NCBI RefSeq assembly: GCF_014904795.1
Contig: NZ_JACZFS010000030.1
Coordinates: 1-64,000 of the forward strand
DNA from: Nisaea nitritireducens
Lineage (GTDB): Bacteria > Pseudomonadota > Alphaproteobacteria > Thalassobaculales > Thalassobaculaceae
Direction of reading: 5' to 3'
Length of the DNA: 64,000 nt
The position numbers and the translations under genes are program-made. Below the pieces are notes generated by a model. It was given only the letters and a program-made list of their open reading frames with translations, made no database searches and was not told the origin of the DNA. Shown here piece by piece: positions 1-8,659 of the stretch. Positions within the stretch are counted from its first letter, which is position 1; each line of letters begins with the position of its first letter.

Positions 1-255
1 CCAATTCAGTGGGCCGCCCCGCAACGGGAGGCGCCTTATACGACCCACCTAACCAAACCGTCAAACACTTATTTGCAAAAAAATGACGTTCCACGAAAAT
101 TATCGGGAAAACCGAGGAAAACCGCCAAACACGTCAACCCGCCCCCCGAACACCGGCCGCGCCGCCTGGCCAACAGCCCCTGCGTCACCAGACAATCAGC
201 GCCGCGAGTCCTGCAGTGAGGTGGTCCTCCCCCGTCAAATCCGGATGTAAAAGTT
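1..255. other. Non-coding stretch, no gene seen
   Basis: No reading frame here looks like a protein; the frames present are short and low in complexity. The stretch lies downstream of the minus-strand binding-protein gene and beyond its terminator hairpin. It is less GC-rich around positions 60-130. No tRNA-like or repeat structure was seen. Confidence 0.5.
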
Positions 256-285
256 GCGGGCGTCAGGATACCCCCTGACGCCCGC
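256..285 (-). terminator. Terminator hairpin after polyamine-type binding protein
   Basis: A perfect 12-bp stem (256-267 with 274-285) closes a 6-nt loop. It starts 46 nt beyond the stop codon of the minus-strand binding-protein gene. Read on the minus strand the stem is followed by AACTTTTAC, a short T-rich tail, which fits a rho-independent terminator. Confidence 0.75.
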
Positions 286-330
286 ACATACCTCTTCAAG
301 CCCAGCTAGTGCTGGCCCCCGAGCCAGCCG

Positions 331-1425
331 CTACTGGCCGGCCTTGATCTTTGTCCAGCTGCGTTTCATCAACCGGTCATACCTGGCCGAGCGGGCCAGG
401 GTCGGGAACAGGTTCTCCTTGATTGCGTCCGTCGGATAAATCGACGGGTTAGACCGAACCTCCTCGTCGACCATCGGCAGCGAGGCCTCGTTCGCGTTGG
501 CATAGAGCACGTAGTTCGAAATATCGGCCGCGATCTGGGGCCGCATCACGAAATCGATGAAGGCATGGGCATTCTCCGGATGAGGCGCATCCGCCGGGAT
601 GGCCAACATGTCGAACCAGACCACAGCACCTTCCTTCGGAATGACATACTGTACCTCGACCCCCTGGTTGGCTTCCGCAGCCCGGTCCGCCGCCTGCAGA
701 ATGTCCCCCGAATAACCCATGGCCAGACAGATCTCTCCATTGGCCAGGTCGTCGATATATTGCGAGGAATGGAAATAGCGGATGTGCGGCCGAACCTTGG
801 CAAGCAGCTCTTCCGCCTTGGCCAGATCGTCCGGGGACTCGCTGTTCGGATCGAGACCGAGATATTTCAGCGCGGTCGCCATCACGTCAGTCGGCGCATC
901 CAGCAGAGCGACACCGCAATCGGCCAGTTTCGAGACCACCGCCGGATCGAAGAACAGGCTCCAGGTGTCCGTCGACATGCCGCCCAGCCGCTGACTGATA
1001 GCCTTCACGTTGAAGCCGAACCCGGTCGTTCCCCACATATAGGTCACAGAGTGGGCATTATCCGGATCGTGCAATGCCACGCGCGCACTGATGACCGGAT
1101 CCATGTTCTTCAGGTTCGGCAATTTCGCCGGATCCAAAGCCTGGAACACACCGGCCTTGATCTGGCGCTCAAGGAAGTTGGCCGTCGGCACCACCACGTC
1201 ATAGCCGGTCGAGCCGGTCAGCAACTTGGCTTCGACGATCTCGTTGCTGTCGAAGACATCGTAATTGACCTTGATGCCGGTCTCCGCCTCGAACTTCTGG
1301 ATTGTGTCCTCGGCGATATAGTCGCTCCAGTTATAGACGTTCAGAACCTTCTCTTCGGCACTGACGCCCCCGGAAAACATTGTCGCGGCAACGGTGACCG
1401 CCGCGAATAACCCTCGTGACACCAT
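331..1425 (-). CDS. ABC transporter substrate-binding protein, PotF/PotD-like (putrescine/spermidine)
   Basis: Periplasmic solute-binding protein of a polyamine-type ABC importer, 364 aa. The mature part opens with the family signature LNVYNWSDYIAEDTI, then KFEAETGI and YDVVVPT, all typical of PotD/PotF. The start at 1425 (MVSRGLFAAV) gives a normal Sec signal peptide ending near SAEEK and has GAGGAG about 9 nt upstream; the frame is open 17 codons further but without such support. No permease or ATPase gene is adjacent, so the binding protein is an orphan here. A strong hairpin follows the stop. The substrate (putrescine, spermidine or another amine) cannot be fixed from sequence alone. Confidence 0.88.
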   Translation of the reverse strand: MVSRGLFAAVTVAATMFSGGVSAEEKVLNVYNWSDYIAEDTIQKFEAETGIKVNYDVFDSNEIVEAKLLTGSTGYDVVVPTANFLERQIKAGVFQALDPAKLPNLKNMDPVISARVALHDPDNAHSVTYMWGTTGFGFNVKAISQRLGGMSTDTWSLFFDPAVVSKLADCGVALLDAPTDVMATALKYLGLDPNSESPDDLAKAEELLAKVRPHIRYFHSSQYIDDLANGEICLAMGYSGDILQAADRAAEANQGVEVQYVIPKEGAVVWFDMLAIPADAPHPENAHAFIDFVMRPQIAADISNYVLYANANEASLPMVDEEVRSNPSIYPTDAIKENLFPTLARSARYDRLMKRSWTKIKAGQ

Positions 1426-1710
1426 AACGGCTGCTCCTCTCACGGTTCTGCAGATCCCTGATAATCCTATTGCCATAGCTCCGTGTGCCGGTCACGCGGA
1501 ATGCGTGGCAACGATAACGGATGAGGAGAATTTATTATTGAACACTCGCCCGCATACGTTATGATGACGAACTCCAAATGCCTTCAGGGCAAGATCAAGC
1601 CTCCGCCCTGTTCGACTTGGCCCGGGCGCGTCAACACGCGACCCGGTCCATTTTTATCCGGCCCCCGAATCCCCGCTCATACGGCATCTCTGCTCAGACG
1701 ACATCCAGAC

Positions 1711-2724
1711 CTAGCTGCCAATCAATTCCAGCAATGTCCGCGACAGGCTCTCCTGGACACGGATGCCGTCCCGCGCGGTTGTCTCACGCGCCTTCCGCCG
1801 CCGGTCCCCGGGCAACCGGACACCTTCATCCGACAATATCCGCTCGAACAGCAGATCCGCATGGGCCGCAAAGCCCTCGCCGTCACCGAACCGGGCCGGA
1901 TCGAGAGCGATGATCAGCTCCCCCCCGACCGGAGGGCCACCATCGCCGTTATCCGCCGCCTCGGCCTCGAAACTCAGCTTGTCCCCGATCAGGGCGCCCA
2001 CCAGCAACTCGACCATCATGGCCAGCGCCGCGCCCTTGTATCCGCCAAAGGCGAGCTGCGCGCCGCCGTCGAGGATTGCCTTGGGGTCGGTTGTGTCCTT
2101 GCCGTTGCTGTCTATCCCCGCGCCATAGGGTACGGAATGACCGTCCCGCGCGGCGATCATGATCTCCCCCCGCGCCATGGTCGAGGAGGCCTGATCGAAG
2201 ACCATCGGATGCTTGCCCGGCCGCGGCCAGGCAAACGCCATCGGGTTCGTTCCGAAGATCGGCGTCCGGCCGCCCGGCGCGACCACATAGGGAAAGGCCG
2301 CAGTGAAAGCGAAAGCAGCCAGCCCCTGCTCGGCCAGCGCCTCCGTCTCCGGCCAGAGGGCCGCGAAGTGATAGATATCGTTCAGAGCCAGCGCAGCGAT
2401 GCCGTTGCTTTTCGCCCGCTCCACCAGCGCGGCCCGGCCGACTTCCAGCGCAAGCGGCGCAAAACCGTTGTCACCCGCCACCCGAACCACGGAGGGCGCA
2501 AGGTCGCTCACTGCCGGCCGTGCCTTGCCGTTCACCTTGCCGCTCTTCAGCGAAGCGACATAGCCGGGAATCCGGAACAATCCGTGGGAATGGCAAAGGT
2601 CACGCTCCGCCGCCGTGACGATATCGGCGACCGCGCGCGCATTCTCCTCATCCGCTCCATGCTGCGTGAGGCACCGCACCGCAAGGGCGTGGGCTTCGTC
2701 CAAACTCATAGTGACTGACTGCAT
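1711..2724 (-). CDS. Ldh2/YlbC-family NAD(P)-dependent oxidoreductase
   Basis: 337 aa, malate/L-lactate dehydrogenase (Ldh_2) fold, the family that also holds delta1-piperideine-2-carboxylate reductase, ureidoglycolate and sulfolactate dehydrogenases. Visible family signs are the CHSHGLFRIPGY segment near the N-terminus (the conserved SHG), GTNPMAFAWP in the middle and GGYKGAALAMMVELL near the C-terminus. The start at 2724 (MQSVTMSL) is preceded by GGAGGG. It lies just downstream of the TRAP transporter genes on the same strand, but a strong hairpin (2796-2824) separates them. I infer that it acts on a 2-hydroxy- or imino-acid that the transporter brings in; the exact substrate is unknown. 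Confidence 0.85.
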   Translation of the reverse strand: MQSVTMSLDEAHALAVRCLTQHGADEENARAVADIVTAAERDLCHSHGLFRIPGYVASLKSGKVNGKARPAVSDLAPSVVRVAGDNGFAPLALEVGRAALVERAKSNGIAALALNDIYHFAALWPETEALAEQGLAAFAFTAAFPYVVAPGGRTPIFGTNPMAFAWPRPGKHPMVFDQASSTMARGEIMIAARDGHSVPYGAGIDSNGKDTTDPKAILDGGAQLAFGGYKGAALAMMVELLVGALIGDKLSFEAEAADNGDGGPPVGGELIIALDPARFGDGEGFAAHADLLFERILSDEGVRLPGDRRRKARETTARDGIRVQESLSRTLLELIGS

Positions 2725-2795
2725 CGGCTCCCTCCATCCGTCTTTCCTCACAAAAGCACGGAAAGACGGATCGTGGAATCCGGTTACTCCAGATT

Positions 2796-2824
2796 ATCGG
2801 GGCCCAGATTGCCAGGGCCCCGAT
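2796..2824 (-). terminator. Hairpin closing the TRAP operon
   Basis: A perfect 10-bp stem (2796-2805 with 2815-2824) with a 9-nt loop sits 10 nt beyond the stop of the 45-residue membrane-protein gene and before the Ldh2 gene. The T-run (TTTT) is on the plus-strand side, so on the minus strand it is a weak terminator or attenuator rather than a textbook one. Confidence 0.5.
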
Positions 2825-2833
2825 TTTCGGAAT

Positions 2834-2971
2834 TCAGGAAAATCCGTCAGCAACCGCGAACATGAAGACGATGATGGCAAGGCCTATCAGGACACCGACC
2901 ACGGTCGGCGAAACCCCGTAGGACCCGGCGATAGCGTTTTCGTCATCTTCGTGCTGGTCATACAACGACAT
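2834..2971 (-). CDS. Small single-pass membrane protein downstream of TRAP permease
   Basis: A 45-residue reading frame, too short for usual ORF calling. It starts MSLYDQHEDDEN, an acidic soluble head (residues 4-12), followed by a single hydrophobic helix VVGVLIGLAIIVFMFAVA (about residues 24-41) and a short tail ending DGFS. The ATG has GGAG 8-11 nt upstream, lies 13 nt after the DctQM stop codon, and the frame is followed by a hairpin at 2796-2824. Composition is clearly protein-like. No function can be assigned; position suggests a co-transcribed accessory of the TRAP permease. I do not recognise a named family. Confidence 0.7.
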   Translation of the reverse strand: MSLYDQHEDDENAIAGSYGVSPTVVGVLIGLAIIVFMFAVADGFS

Positions 2972-2984
2972 GGGATATCTCCGA

Positions 2985-5021
2985 TCAATTCAGCAATTGT
3001 GGCATCCACAGAGCGATCTGCGGGAAGAACATGACCAGGAGCATGCCGATGATCTGCAAACAGATGAACGGAATGACACTGACAAAGATTTCCTGCAGCG
3101 TGACGTCGCGCGGAGCAACCGATTTCAGCCAGAAGCAGGCCGGCCCGAACGGCGGACTGAGGAAATAGATCTGGATGTTCATGACGAACAGGATCCCGAA
3201 CCAGACCGCGGCCCATTCCGGCTCCATACCAAGCTCGGGCGCCAGATCCCGAACCACCGGCGCGAAGACCGGCACGGTGATGAAGATGATCGCAATCCAT
3301 TCCATGAAGGTGCCGAGAATGACCAGGATCGCCATCATGACGAAGATCGTGCCGAGTGCGCCCAGCCCGGCCCCCTTGATCAGATCCCGCATGAAATCGG
3401 CACCGCCGATCAGGTTGTAAAGCCCGACAAACGCGACCGCACCGAGGATCAGCCAGATGATTGTCCCGACCACAGACATCGTGTTGGCGAGACAATCCCG
3501 GATCAGGGGGTAATTGAACTGAAAACGGACCGCGGCCACAAGAATCGCTCCGAAAACGCCGACCGCAGCCGCCTCCGTCACACTCGTGATCCCGCCATAG
3601 ATCGATCCCATGACACAGACGATCAGCAAGATGCACAAAACGACAGCCCAGACCTGATGGCGTCCGAGCTTGGTCTCCTCACCGGTCCGCGCGGCGATCT
3701 CTGCTGCCGTCGGCGCCAGATCGTGATTGAGGTTGCAACGGATCAGGACGTAGGACACGTAGAACGCCGCGAGCATGAGCCCGGGGACGAAGCCGGCCGA
3801 GAACAGGTCGCCGATCCCGACATTGGCACTCAGGCCGTAAACGATCATGACGATCGAGGGCGGTATCAGGGTCGCCAGGGCGCCGGCCGCGCAGATCAGG
3901 CCGATCGTCAGCTTCCGATCGTAGCCTAGTCGCAGCATCTGCGGCAAAGCCACCAGCCCCAGCATGACGATCTCGCCGCCCATCACACCGGACATGGCGG
4001 CCAGAATCACAGCCACGATTGTGGTCTGGAGTGCGACACCGCCGCGCAGACCGCCTGCGAAGATCGACATGGCATCGAACAGATCCTGGGCGATACCGGC
4101 CCGCTCCAGGATGGAAGCCATCAGAACGAAGAACGGCACGGCCACCAGCGGATATTTTTCCAGCAGGTCCATCGCGTTGGTCGAGACCAGATACATGCCG
4201 GTGGTGCCGTAGAACATCAGCGCGCAAACAACGGAGATGATCAGGGTCACGATGCCCAGCGGCATCCCAGTCATCATCAGCGCCAGCAGTGCGGCAACAA
4301 TCAGCAGCGAGATCGTCGCGATCCCGACCTCATCGCGGTCGACATTGAAGTGATCGACGAAGGCGCTGCCGTTCTCGGCAAGTGTCTCCTCAAAACCATA
4401 CCAAAGGCTTTCGGTACCGCCGTAGTGACCGAAGATTTGCAGCAGCAGCCGGAGGCAGATCAGCGCCATGACGGCCAGGGTGGCGACCTGAAGTGGACGG
4501 GTCCTGAAATGACGCGTCAGATTGATCAGCAACTGCATGAGGTAGAGAAACAGTCCGCTTACCAGCACGGTCTTCAGAACCATTGGCAGCGGTGAATTCC
4601 AGGCTGTCCCGCCGCGCTCCGTCAGATCGATACTCTCGAGCGCACGGATCAGGGTGTCCGACACCAGCATGTAGAGAGCGAAAACACCGACCACCATTGC
4701 GAACAGATCGAGCCACCACCGGACCCGGTCGGACGCCATCAGGTAGAAAACCGTGATCCCGATATGTCGTTTGCGGAGCGTCACGAAGCCAGCCGACAGC
4801 ATCCATGAGGAGGCGCAAAGGACCATAACGACTTCGAAGACCCACTGGGTGGGGCTGTTGAAAACGTAACGGGCGATCACTTCCCACAAGGTGCAGGCCG
4901 CCGCCAGCAAGTAGAGATTGCTTACTGCCAGACCGAGGAACCTGCTGACATGGTCCACAGAACGGCTGAATGTCGCGGCAATCGGTGCCCCGACCATTTT
5001 TTCAGTATGCCCGGCAATCAT
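2985..5021 (-). CDS. TRAP transporter fused permease, DctQ-DctM
   Basis: 678 aa inner-membrane protein with the small (DctQ, roughly residues 25-190) and large (DctM, roughly 235-670) TRAP subunits in one chain. The Q part carries the paired FNSPTQWVFE segment; the M part has MTGMPLGIVTL, AMSGVMGGEIVMLG, TLIPPSIVMIVYG and FLSPPFGPACFWLKS, all recurrent in DctM. It drives sodium-coupled uptake of an organic acid delivered by the binding protein encoded upstream. A hairpin lies between the two genes. The start at 5021 has GGAG about 8 nt upstream. Confidence 0.92.
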   Translation of the reverse strand: MIAGHTEKMVGAPIAATFSRSVDHVSRFLGLAVSNLYLLAAACTLWEVIARYVFNSPTQWVFEVVMVLCASSWMLSAGFVTLRKRHIGITVFYLMASDRVRWWLDLFAMVVGVFALYMLVSDTLIRALESIDLTERGGTAWNSPLPMVLKTVLVSGLFLYLMQLLINLTRHFRTRPLQVATLAVMALICLRLLLQIFGHYGGTESLWYGFEETLAENGSAFVDHFNVDRDEVGIATISLLIVAALLALMMTGMPLGIVTLIISVVCALMFYGTTGMYLVSTNAMDLLEKYPLVAVPFFVLMASILERAGIAQDLFDAMSIFAGGLRGGVALQTTIVAVILAAMSGVMGGEIVMLGLVALPQMLRLGYDRKLTIGLICAAGALATLIPPSIVMIVYGLSANVGIGDLFSAGFVPGLMLAAFYVSYVLIRCNLNHDLAPTAAEIAARTGEETKLGRHQVWAVVLCILLIVCVMGSIYGGITSVTEAAAVGVFGAILVAAVRFQFNYPLIRDCLANTMSVVGTIIWLILGAVAFVGLYNLIGGADFMRDLIKGAGLGALGTIFVMMAILVILGTFMEWIAIIFITVPVFAPVVRDLAPELGMEPEWAAVWFGILFVMNIQIYFLSPPFGPACFWLKSVAPRDVTLQEIFVSVIPFICLQIIGMLLVMFFPQIALWMPQLLN

Positions 5022-5071
5022 GCGTGCACTCCGTTGGTCGTCAGAAAAAACTGGGAAAGAAAAGGAAGCAG

Positions 5072-5097
5072 CCGCCGCACCCTGACGGGTGCGGCGG
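5072..5097 (-). terminator. Intra-operon hairpin between dctP and dctQM
   Basis: A perfect 11-bp GC-rich stem (5072-5082 with 5087-5097) with a 4-nt TGAC loop, only 18 nt after the binding-protein stop. On the minus strand it is followed by a pyrimidine-rich stretch (CTGCTTCCTTTTCTTTCCC). Such hairpins often lower permease expression relative to the binding protein, by partial termination or by protecting the upstream mRNA from 3' decay; the role here is inference. Confidence 0.65.
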
Positions 5098-5115
5098 TTT
5101 CAAGAAGCGATTTCT

Positions 5116-6141
5116 CTATTCTTTCAGAAGACCGACGCTACGCATGTAAGCGAGATGTGCGTCCAGAGCTTCCTTCGCCAACGGAGACTTGGCAGCGAAA
5201 TCGTGCCAGGCACCGACCGCAATCTCGCGGAACTTGGCGCGTTCTTCTGTCGACCAGTCGATCACAGTGATGTCGCCCCCTGCCCGCTGCTCGGCAGCAA
5301 TGGCACGGTCCTGCAGGTCAGCTTCACGCCGCATGGCGTCGTAGGCGGACGAATACCAGACCTCGAGCGCCGTCTGGCCTTCCTTGCCGAGCTTGTCCCA
5401 AACCTTCTTGTTCACAATGAACTGGAGGACAGCCATGGAGTGGATACCCGGATAGATCGGGAACTTCGCCACCTTGTACATACCGGAGGCGTTGTTGTTG
5501 ACGTGGGCCGACGCATCTGCGGCGTCGATCACACCTTTTTCGAGCGCCGTGTAGACTTCGGAGAATGGCAGCGACACCGGGGCCGCGCCTGCACGCTTGA
5601 ACACTTCCGCGGCAAGGCCTTCCGGAGAACGGACCTTCACGCCTTTCATATCGGCGACGGTCTTGATCGGAACCGTGGAGACGAAGGCTTCCTTGGCATA
5701 GGGGCCACAGCCGACGACATGGACTTTGCCCTTGGTGTATTTGTCATACAGCTTCTGAAGAATTTCCTTGCCGCCGCCATGCATGCAGAAGGTGCGCACC
5801 TGGTCCACGGTATCGTATCCGGCGATCAGGTCGCCGATCACCGCGAAGGCCGGGTCGCGACCGGAAAAATAGCTGACTGCGTTCAGGTCGCCGTCGAGGA
5901 TCCCGTTCGCCACCGCATCGATCGTCTCACGGTGAGGAACAACCGCTTTCGTCGGAAGCACCTCTATCTTCACCGACCCGCTGGTCATGTCACTGAGCTT
6001 CGGCGCCCAGGTTTCCCCCATGAAGCGGTGGGCCCAGTCGCCTGCCTTCGAGCTGGCCTGCACTTTTAAGGTTTTCGCATCGGCAATGCCTGTCATGGCG
6101 ACAAGCATAGCGGCGCTCAGAATCGCAATTCCGCGTTTCAT
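5116..6141 (-). CDS. TRAP transporter substrate-binding protein, DctP family
   Basis: 341 aa periplasmic protein. Residues 1-22 form a Sec signal peptide (MKRGIAILSAAMLVAMTGIADA). The body shows the DctP pattern: MKGVKVRSPEGLAAEVF with the conserved arginine that contacts carboxylate ligands, then LPFSEVYTALEKGVIDAAD, the usual binding-site helix. AGGGAGGA stands 5 nt before the ATG. It is the first gene of the TRAP operon. The ligand is likely a carboxylate; the nearby Ldh2-family enzyme hints at a 2-hydroxy or 2-imino acid, which is inference. Confidence 0.93.
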   Translation of the reverse strand: MKRGIAILSAAMLVAMTGIADAKTLKVQASSKAGDWAHRFMGETWAPKLSDMTSGSVKIEVLPTKAVVPHRETIDAVANGILDGDLNAVSYFSGRDPAFAVIGDLIAGYDTVDQVRTFCMHGGGKEILQKLYDKYTKGKVHVVGCGPYAKEAFVSTVPIKTVADMKGVKVRSPEGLAAEVFKRAGAAPVSLPFSEVYTALEKGVIDAADASAHVNNNASGMYKVAKFPIYPGIHSMAVLQFIVNKKVWDKLGKEGQTALEVWYSSAYDAMRREADLQDRAIAAEQRAGGDITVIDWSTEERAKFREIAVGAWHDFAAKSPLAKEALDAHLAYMRSVGLLKE

Positions 6142-6479
6142 TCTAGTCCTCCCTGTTTTAGCCGGCCCGATTTGATTGGGCCGTTCTTTGGAGCCCTATC
6201 CGCAACAAACGCCGTTTCGCGTCAGCCGAAGTAAAAGCTCTTTGCATCGACAACCGTAAGGGAGGAGGCCCGAAGAGCCAAGCAACAACGTATACGTAAT
6301 AATGCCTGAGAAGAATGATAGCCGTTACGCGAACAACAACGGGGACCGGAACCAGGCGTCCTATCGCCGCTCAGCCATTCCTTCATCCGGCCAGAAAACC
6401 GGAAAAATCCGAACAATCAGGGATCGCCGACCGGAACCGTCTCCAGCCTCACCTCATCCACCGCCGGATAAGGCGGCGA
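6142..6479. promoter_or_regulatory. Promoter region of the TRAP operon with a GTATAC palindrome
   Basis: This 338-nt gap holds no credible gene. At 6288-6297 is the perfect palindrome ACGTATACGT, in an AT-richer context, about 150 nt upstream of the binding-protein start. A GTATAC core is common in operators of GntR/FadR-type regulators of organic-acid uptake, so it may be the operator; no GntR gene is in the window. A weak 5-bp hairpin (6461-6476) follows the stop of the upstream isomerase gene. Confidence 0.3.
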
Positions 6480-7079
6480 TCAGGCAGCACCGAGTTTCTC
6501 GGCGACGAAATCGAGCCGGTCCTGTCCCCAGAACAATTCCTCGTCGATGATAAAGGACGGAGCACCGAAAACACCGCGATGCAGGGCCAGTTCGGTATCC
6601 TCCGCGAACGCGGCCTTGGTCTCCTCGCTCTTAGCGGCCTTTATCAGCGACGCACCGTCCAGTCCGGCCTTCTGGCAACAGTCCGCCAGAACGCTTTCAT
6701 CGTCGATCGACCGGTCCTGCTCCCAGAGGCTTTCCAGAATCAGCGTCGACAATAGCAGGGCATCGCCGCCGGCGAGTCGGGCGGCGGTCACCAGGTGGGC
6801 AGACAGAGGCGTCTTAGCGGGAAAATTTTCCGGCTCGATGACGATGGGCAGGCCGAGATGCCGCTTCCAGCGGGCGAGTTCGACAAGCCGGTAGGCCCGC
6901 CGCTGCGGTGCCCTCTTCGGCAGCGGCAAACCGCCGGACTGCGAAAAGATCTGTCCGAAATCGACCGCATAGACATTCACCTCGGCGCCGACCTTCTGGG
7001 TCATCGCCATGAACCGCCGGGCGCCGAGATAGCTCCACGGACTTGATGTGGTCATAAAATAATCGACGGTCACGGTCAT
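6480..7079 (-). CDS. 2-hydroxychromene-2-carboxylate isomerase family (kappa-class GST/DsbA fold)
   Basis: 199 aa thioredoxin-fold protein. The N-terminus VDYFMTTSSPWSYLGARRF places a Ser in the SPWSY motif where DsbA would have the CxxC pair, which is the mark of HCCA isomerases and kappa-class glutathione transferases. Near the C-terminus GVFGAPSFIIDEELFWGQDRL is the conserved cis-proline/product-binding segment, complete. In the family such enzymes use glutathione to isomerise aromatic side chains, but most genomic copies have unknown substrates. It stands alone between the OCD gene and the TRAP operon, same strand, with no other naphthalene-pathway gene. Confidence 0.88.
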   Translation of the reverse strand: MTVTVDYFMTTSSPWSYLGARRFMAMTQKVGAEVNVYAVDFGQIFSQSGGLPLPKRAPQRRAYRLVELARWKRHLGLPIVIEPENFPAKTPLSAHLVTAARLAGGDALLLSTLILESLWEQDRSIDDESVLADCCQKAGLDGASLIKAAKSEETKAAFAEDTELALHRGVFGAPSFIIDEELFWGQDRLDFVAEKLGAA

Positions 7080-7190
7080 GATCCGGTTTCCCCGCTGAAA
7101 CGTTTACTCTGGATGTCAGGAACGCGCATTCTACTCAGCTTTGGGCCACGCCGCGAAGAAGTATAGAATCCCGATCGTGGACAAGCCCCT

Positions 7191-8123
7191 TCAGACACCG
7201 GTGGCCGCCATTATGGCCCGCGCGGTCATCAAATCGAGATGTGCCCCGCCGCCGTTCTTGAACAATGTTATCTCCGCATCGTCGGTCCTGCCGGGGGTTC
7301 CGGCAGCAAGATCGTAGAGATCAGCCCGAACATCCTTCGCCCCAATCAGTCCAGACTTAATCGGAATGGCAAGATCGCCCACATCCGCGACCGTGGTCTC
7401 CCGGCAATCGACAAACAGGCGCGCCCTGGAGATCAACGCATCGTCGGCCTCCCGCATCTCCGGCGTGAAACCTCCGACCAGATCGACATGGGTACCAGGT
7501 GATACCCACTCCCCCATCAGAACCGGCGCGCGGGACATGGTCGCCGTGGCGACGATATCGGCATCACCGACGGCAGCGGGCAGGCTGTCGACCCGGATGA
7601 CGGGCAAACCGTCCCGGCGCAAATGTTCGCAGAGATCGTCGGCGCGCTGCTGGGAGCGGTTGTGGATCTCGATCCTCTCGAGGCCCGGGAACAGTTCCGC
7701 ATAGGCCCGGGCCAGCATACCCGCCACCTTGCCCGCCCCGACAATAACCAGCTTGCGGCTGTCCGGACGGGCGAGGTAACGGGCGCCGAGAACAGAATCC
7801 GCCGCCGTCTTCCAGTCCGTCACCATGGTGCCGTCGAGCACTGCTTCCGGTGTTCCGGTGCCGTCCGCGAAGACCAGCATCGCCGCCTGCACGGTTGGCA
7901 ATCCCACCGCCGCATTACCCGGCATCACGCTAGCGGATTTCACCCCCATGCCGAGCCCATCGATCCATGCGCAGCGGGTCAACAGCGCCTCGTCATCCCG
8001 TTCGAGCAACTGGTCCCCGGTCCGGGCGCGCGGCAACCTGTGCCCCGCCTCGAGCGCATCGACGATGGCCCGCCAGGACAGGCGGCCGGCAACATCCTCG
8101 GGGCCGATATAACAGAGCGTCAT
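7191..8123 (-). CDS. Ornithine cyclodeaminase/mu-crystallin family protein
   Basis: 310 aa, OCD/mu-crystallin fold with an NAD(P)-binding Rossmann motif VGAGKVAG (about residues 128-135). Other family features are the GVKSASVMPGN segment near residues 60-70 (with the family lysine), TAADSVLGARYLARPDS before the Rossmann part, and LFVDCRETTVADVGD. Members act as ornithine cyclodeaminase, alanine dehydrogenase or delta1-pyrroline-2-carboxylate reductase (as in hydroxyproline degradation). The start overlaps the stop of the upstream GNAT gene by 4 nt (ATGA), so the two are translationally coupled. The specific reaction cannot be chosen from the sequence. Confidence 0.88.
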   Translation of the reverse strand: MTLCYIGPEDVAGRLSWRAIVDALEAGHRLPRARTGDQLLERDDEALLTRCAWIDGLGMGVKSASVMPGNAAVGLPTVQAAMLVFADGTGTPEAVLDGTMVTDWKTAADSVLGARYLARPDSRKLVIVGAGKVAGMLARAYAELFPGLERIEIHNRSQQRADDLCEHLRRDGLPVIRVDSLPAAVGDADIVATATMSRAPVLMGEWVSPGTHVDLVGGFTPEMREADDALISRARLFVDCRETTVADVGDLAIPIKSGLIGAKDVRADLYDLAAGTPGRTDDAEITLFKNGGGAHLDLMTARAIMAATGV

Positions 8124-8659
8124 GCCGCCCGCTCCCTGCCGATCCGGTAAAGCACGTGCCGCCGGAGCGGGTCACCGGGCTCCAGCATGGGGTGATCGAA
8201 ATCGTCTGCCGGGTCGTGCTGCAGGCCGATCTTCTCCATCACGGCCCGCGACCGGGTGTTCATCGGAACAGTGAAGGAGACAACCTCTTCCAGCCCGAGC
8301 GGGCCGAACGCATGGGCAAGTGCCACCCGCGCCGCTTCCGTCGCGAAGCCCTTGCCCCAATGGGCATGGTCCAACCGCCAGCCGATTTCGACCGCAGACA
8401 TGAAGGGCGCATCGAAACGTGGCACGGCAAGCCCGGTGAAGCCGATAAAAGCACCGCTATCCTTGCGCTCGACGGCAAAGAGGCCGAACCCGCGCGTCTC
8501 GAAATGGTCGTCGATCCGGTCCGCGAACGCATCCGACTCTTCCCTGGTGAGCCGCTTCGGCAAAAACTTGCAGACCTCCGCCGAGGCGTTCAGCGCCGCG
8601 AAAGCCTCCCGGTCCGCCGCGCGCCAGCGCCTGAGGATCAGCCGTTCCGTCTCGATCAT
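8120..8659 (-). CDS. GNAT N-acetyltransferase, RimJ/RimL-like
   Basis: 179 aa, beginning MIETERLILRRWRAADREAF, the standard opening of the RimJ/RimL (Acetyltransf_3) group. The acetyl-CoA loop region is HWGKGFATEAARVALAHAF (Q/RxxGxG/A pattern as GKGFAT), followed by NTRSRAVMEKIGL, the usual C-terminal strand-helix. It overlaps the upstream acyl-CoA synthetase and downstream OCD genes by 4 nt each, so the three are one operon. Substrate unknown; members acetylate ribosomal-protein N-termini or small amines and antibiotics. Confidence 0.88.
   Translation of the reverse strand: MIETERLILRRWRAADREAFAALNASAEVCKFLPKRLTREESDAFADRIDDHFETRGFGLFAVERKDSGAFIGFTGLAVPRFDAPFMSAVEIGWRLDHAHWGKGFATEAARVALAHAFGPLGLEEVVSFTVPMNTRSRAVMEKIGLQHDPADDFDHPMLEPGDPLRRHVLYRIGRERAA

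Noticed and set aside
565-1410. Long plus-strand frame opposite the polyamine-type binding protein
   Set aside because: Arg/His-rich composition and exact antisense position to a clear gene; typical shadow of GC-rich coding DNA.
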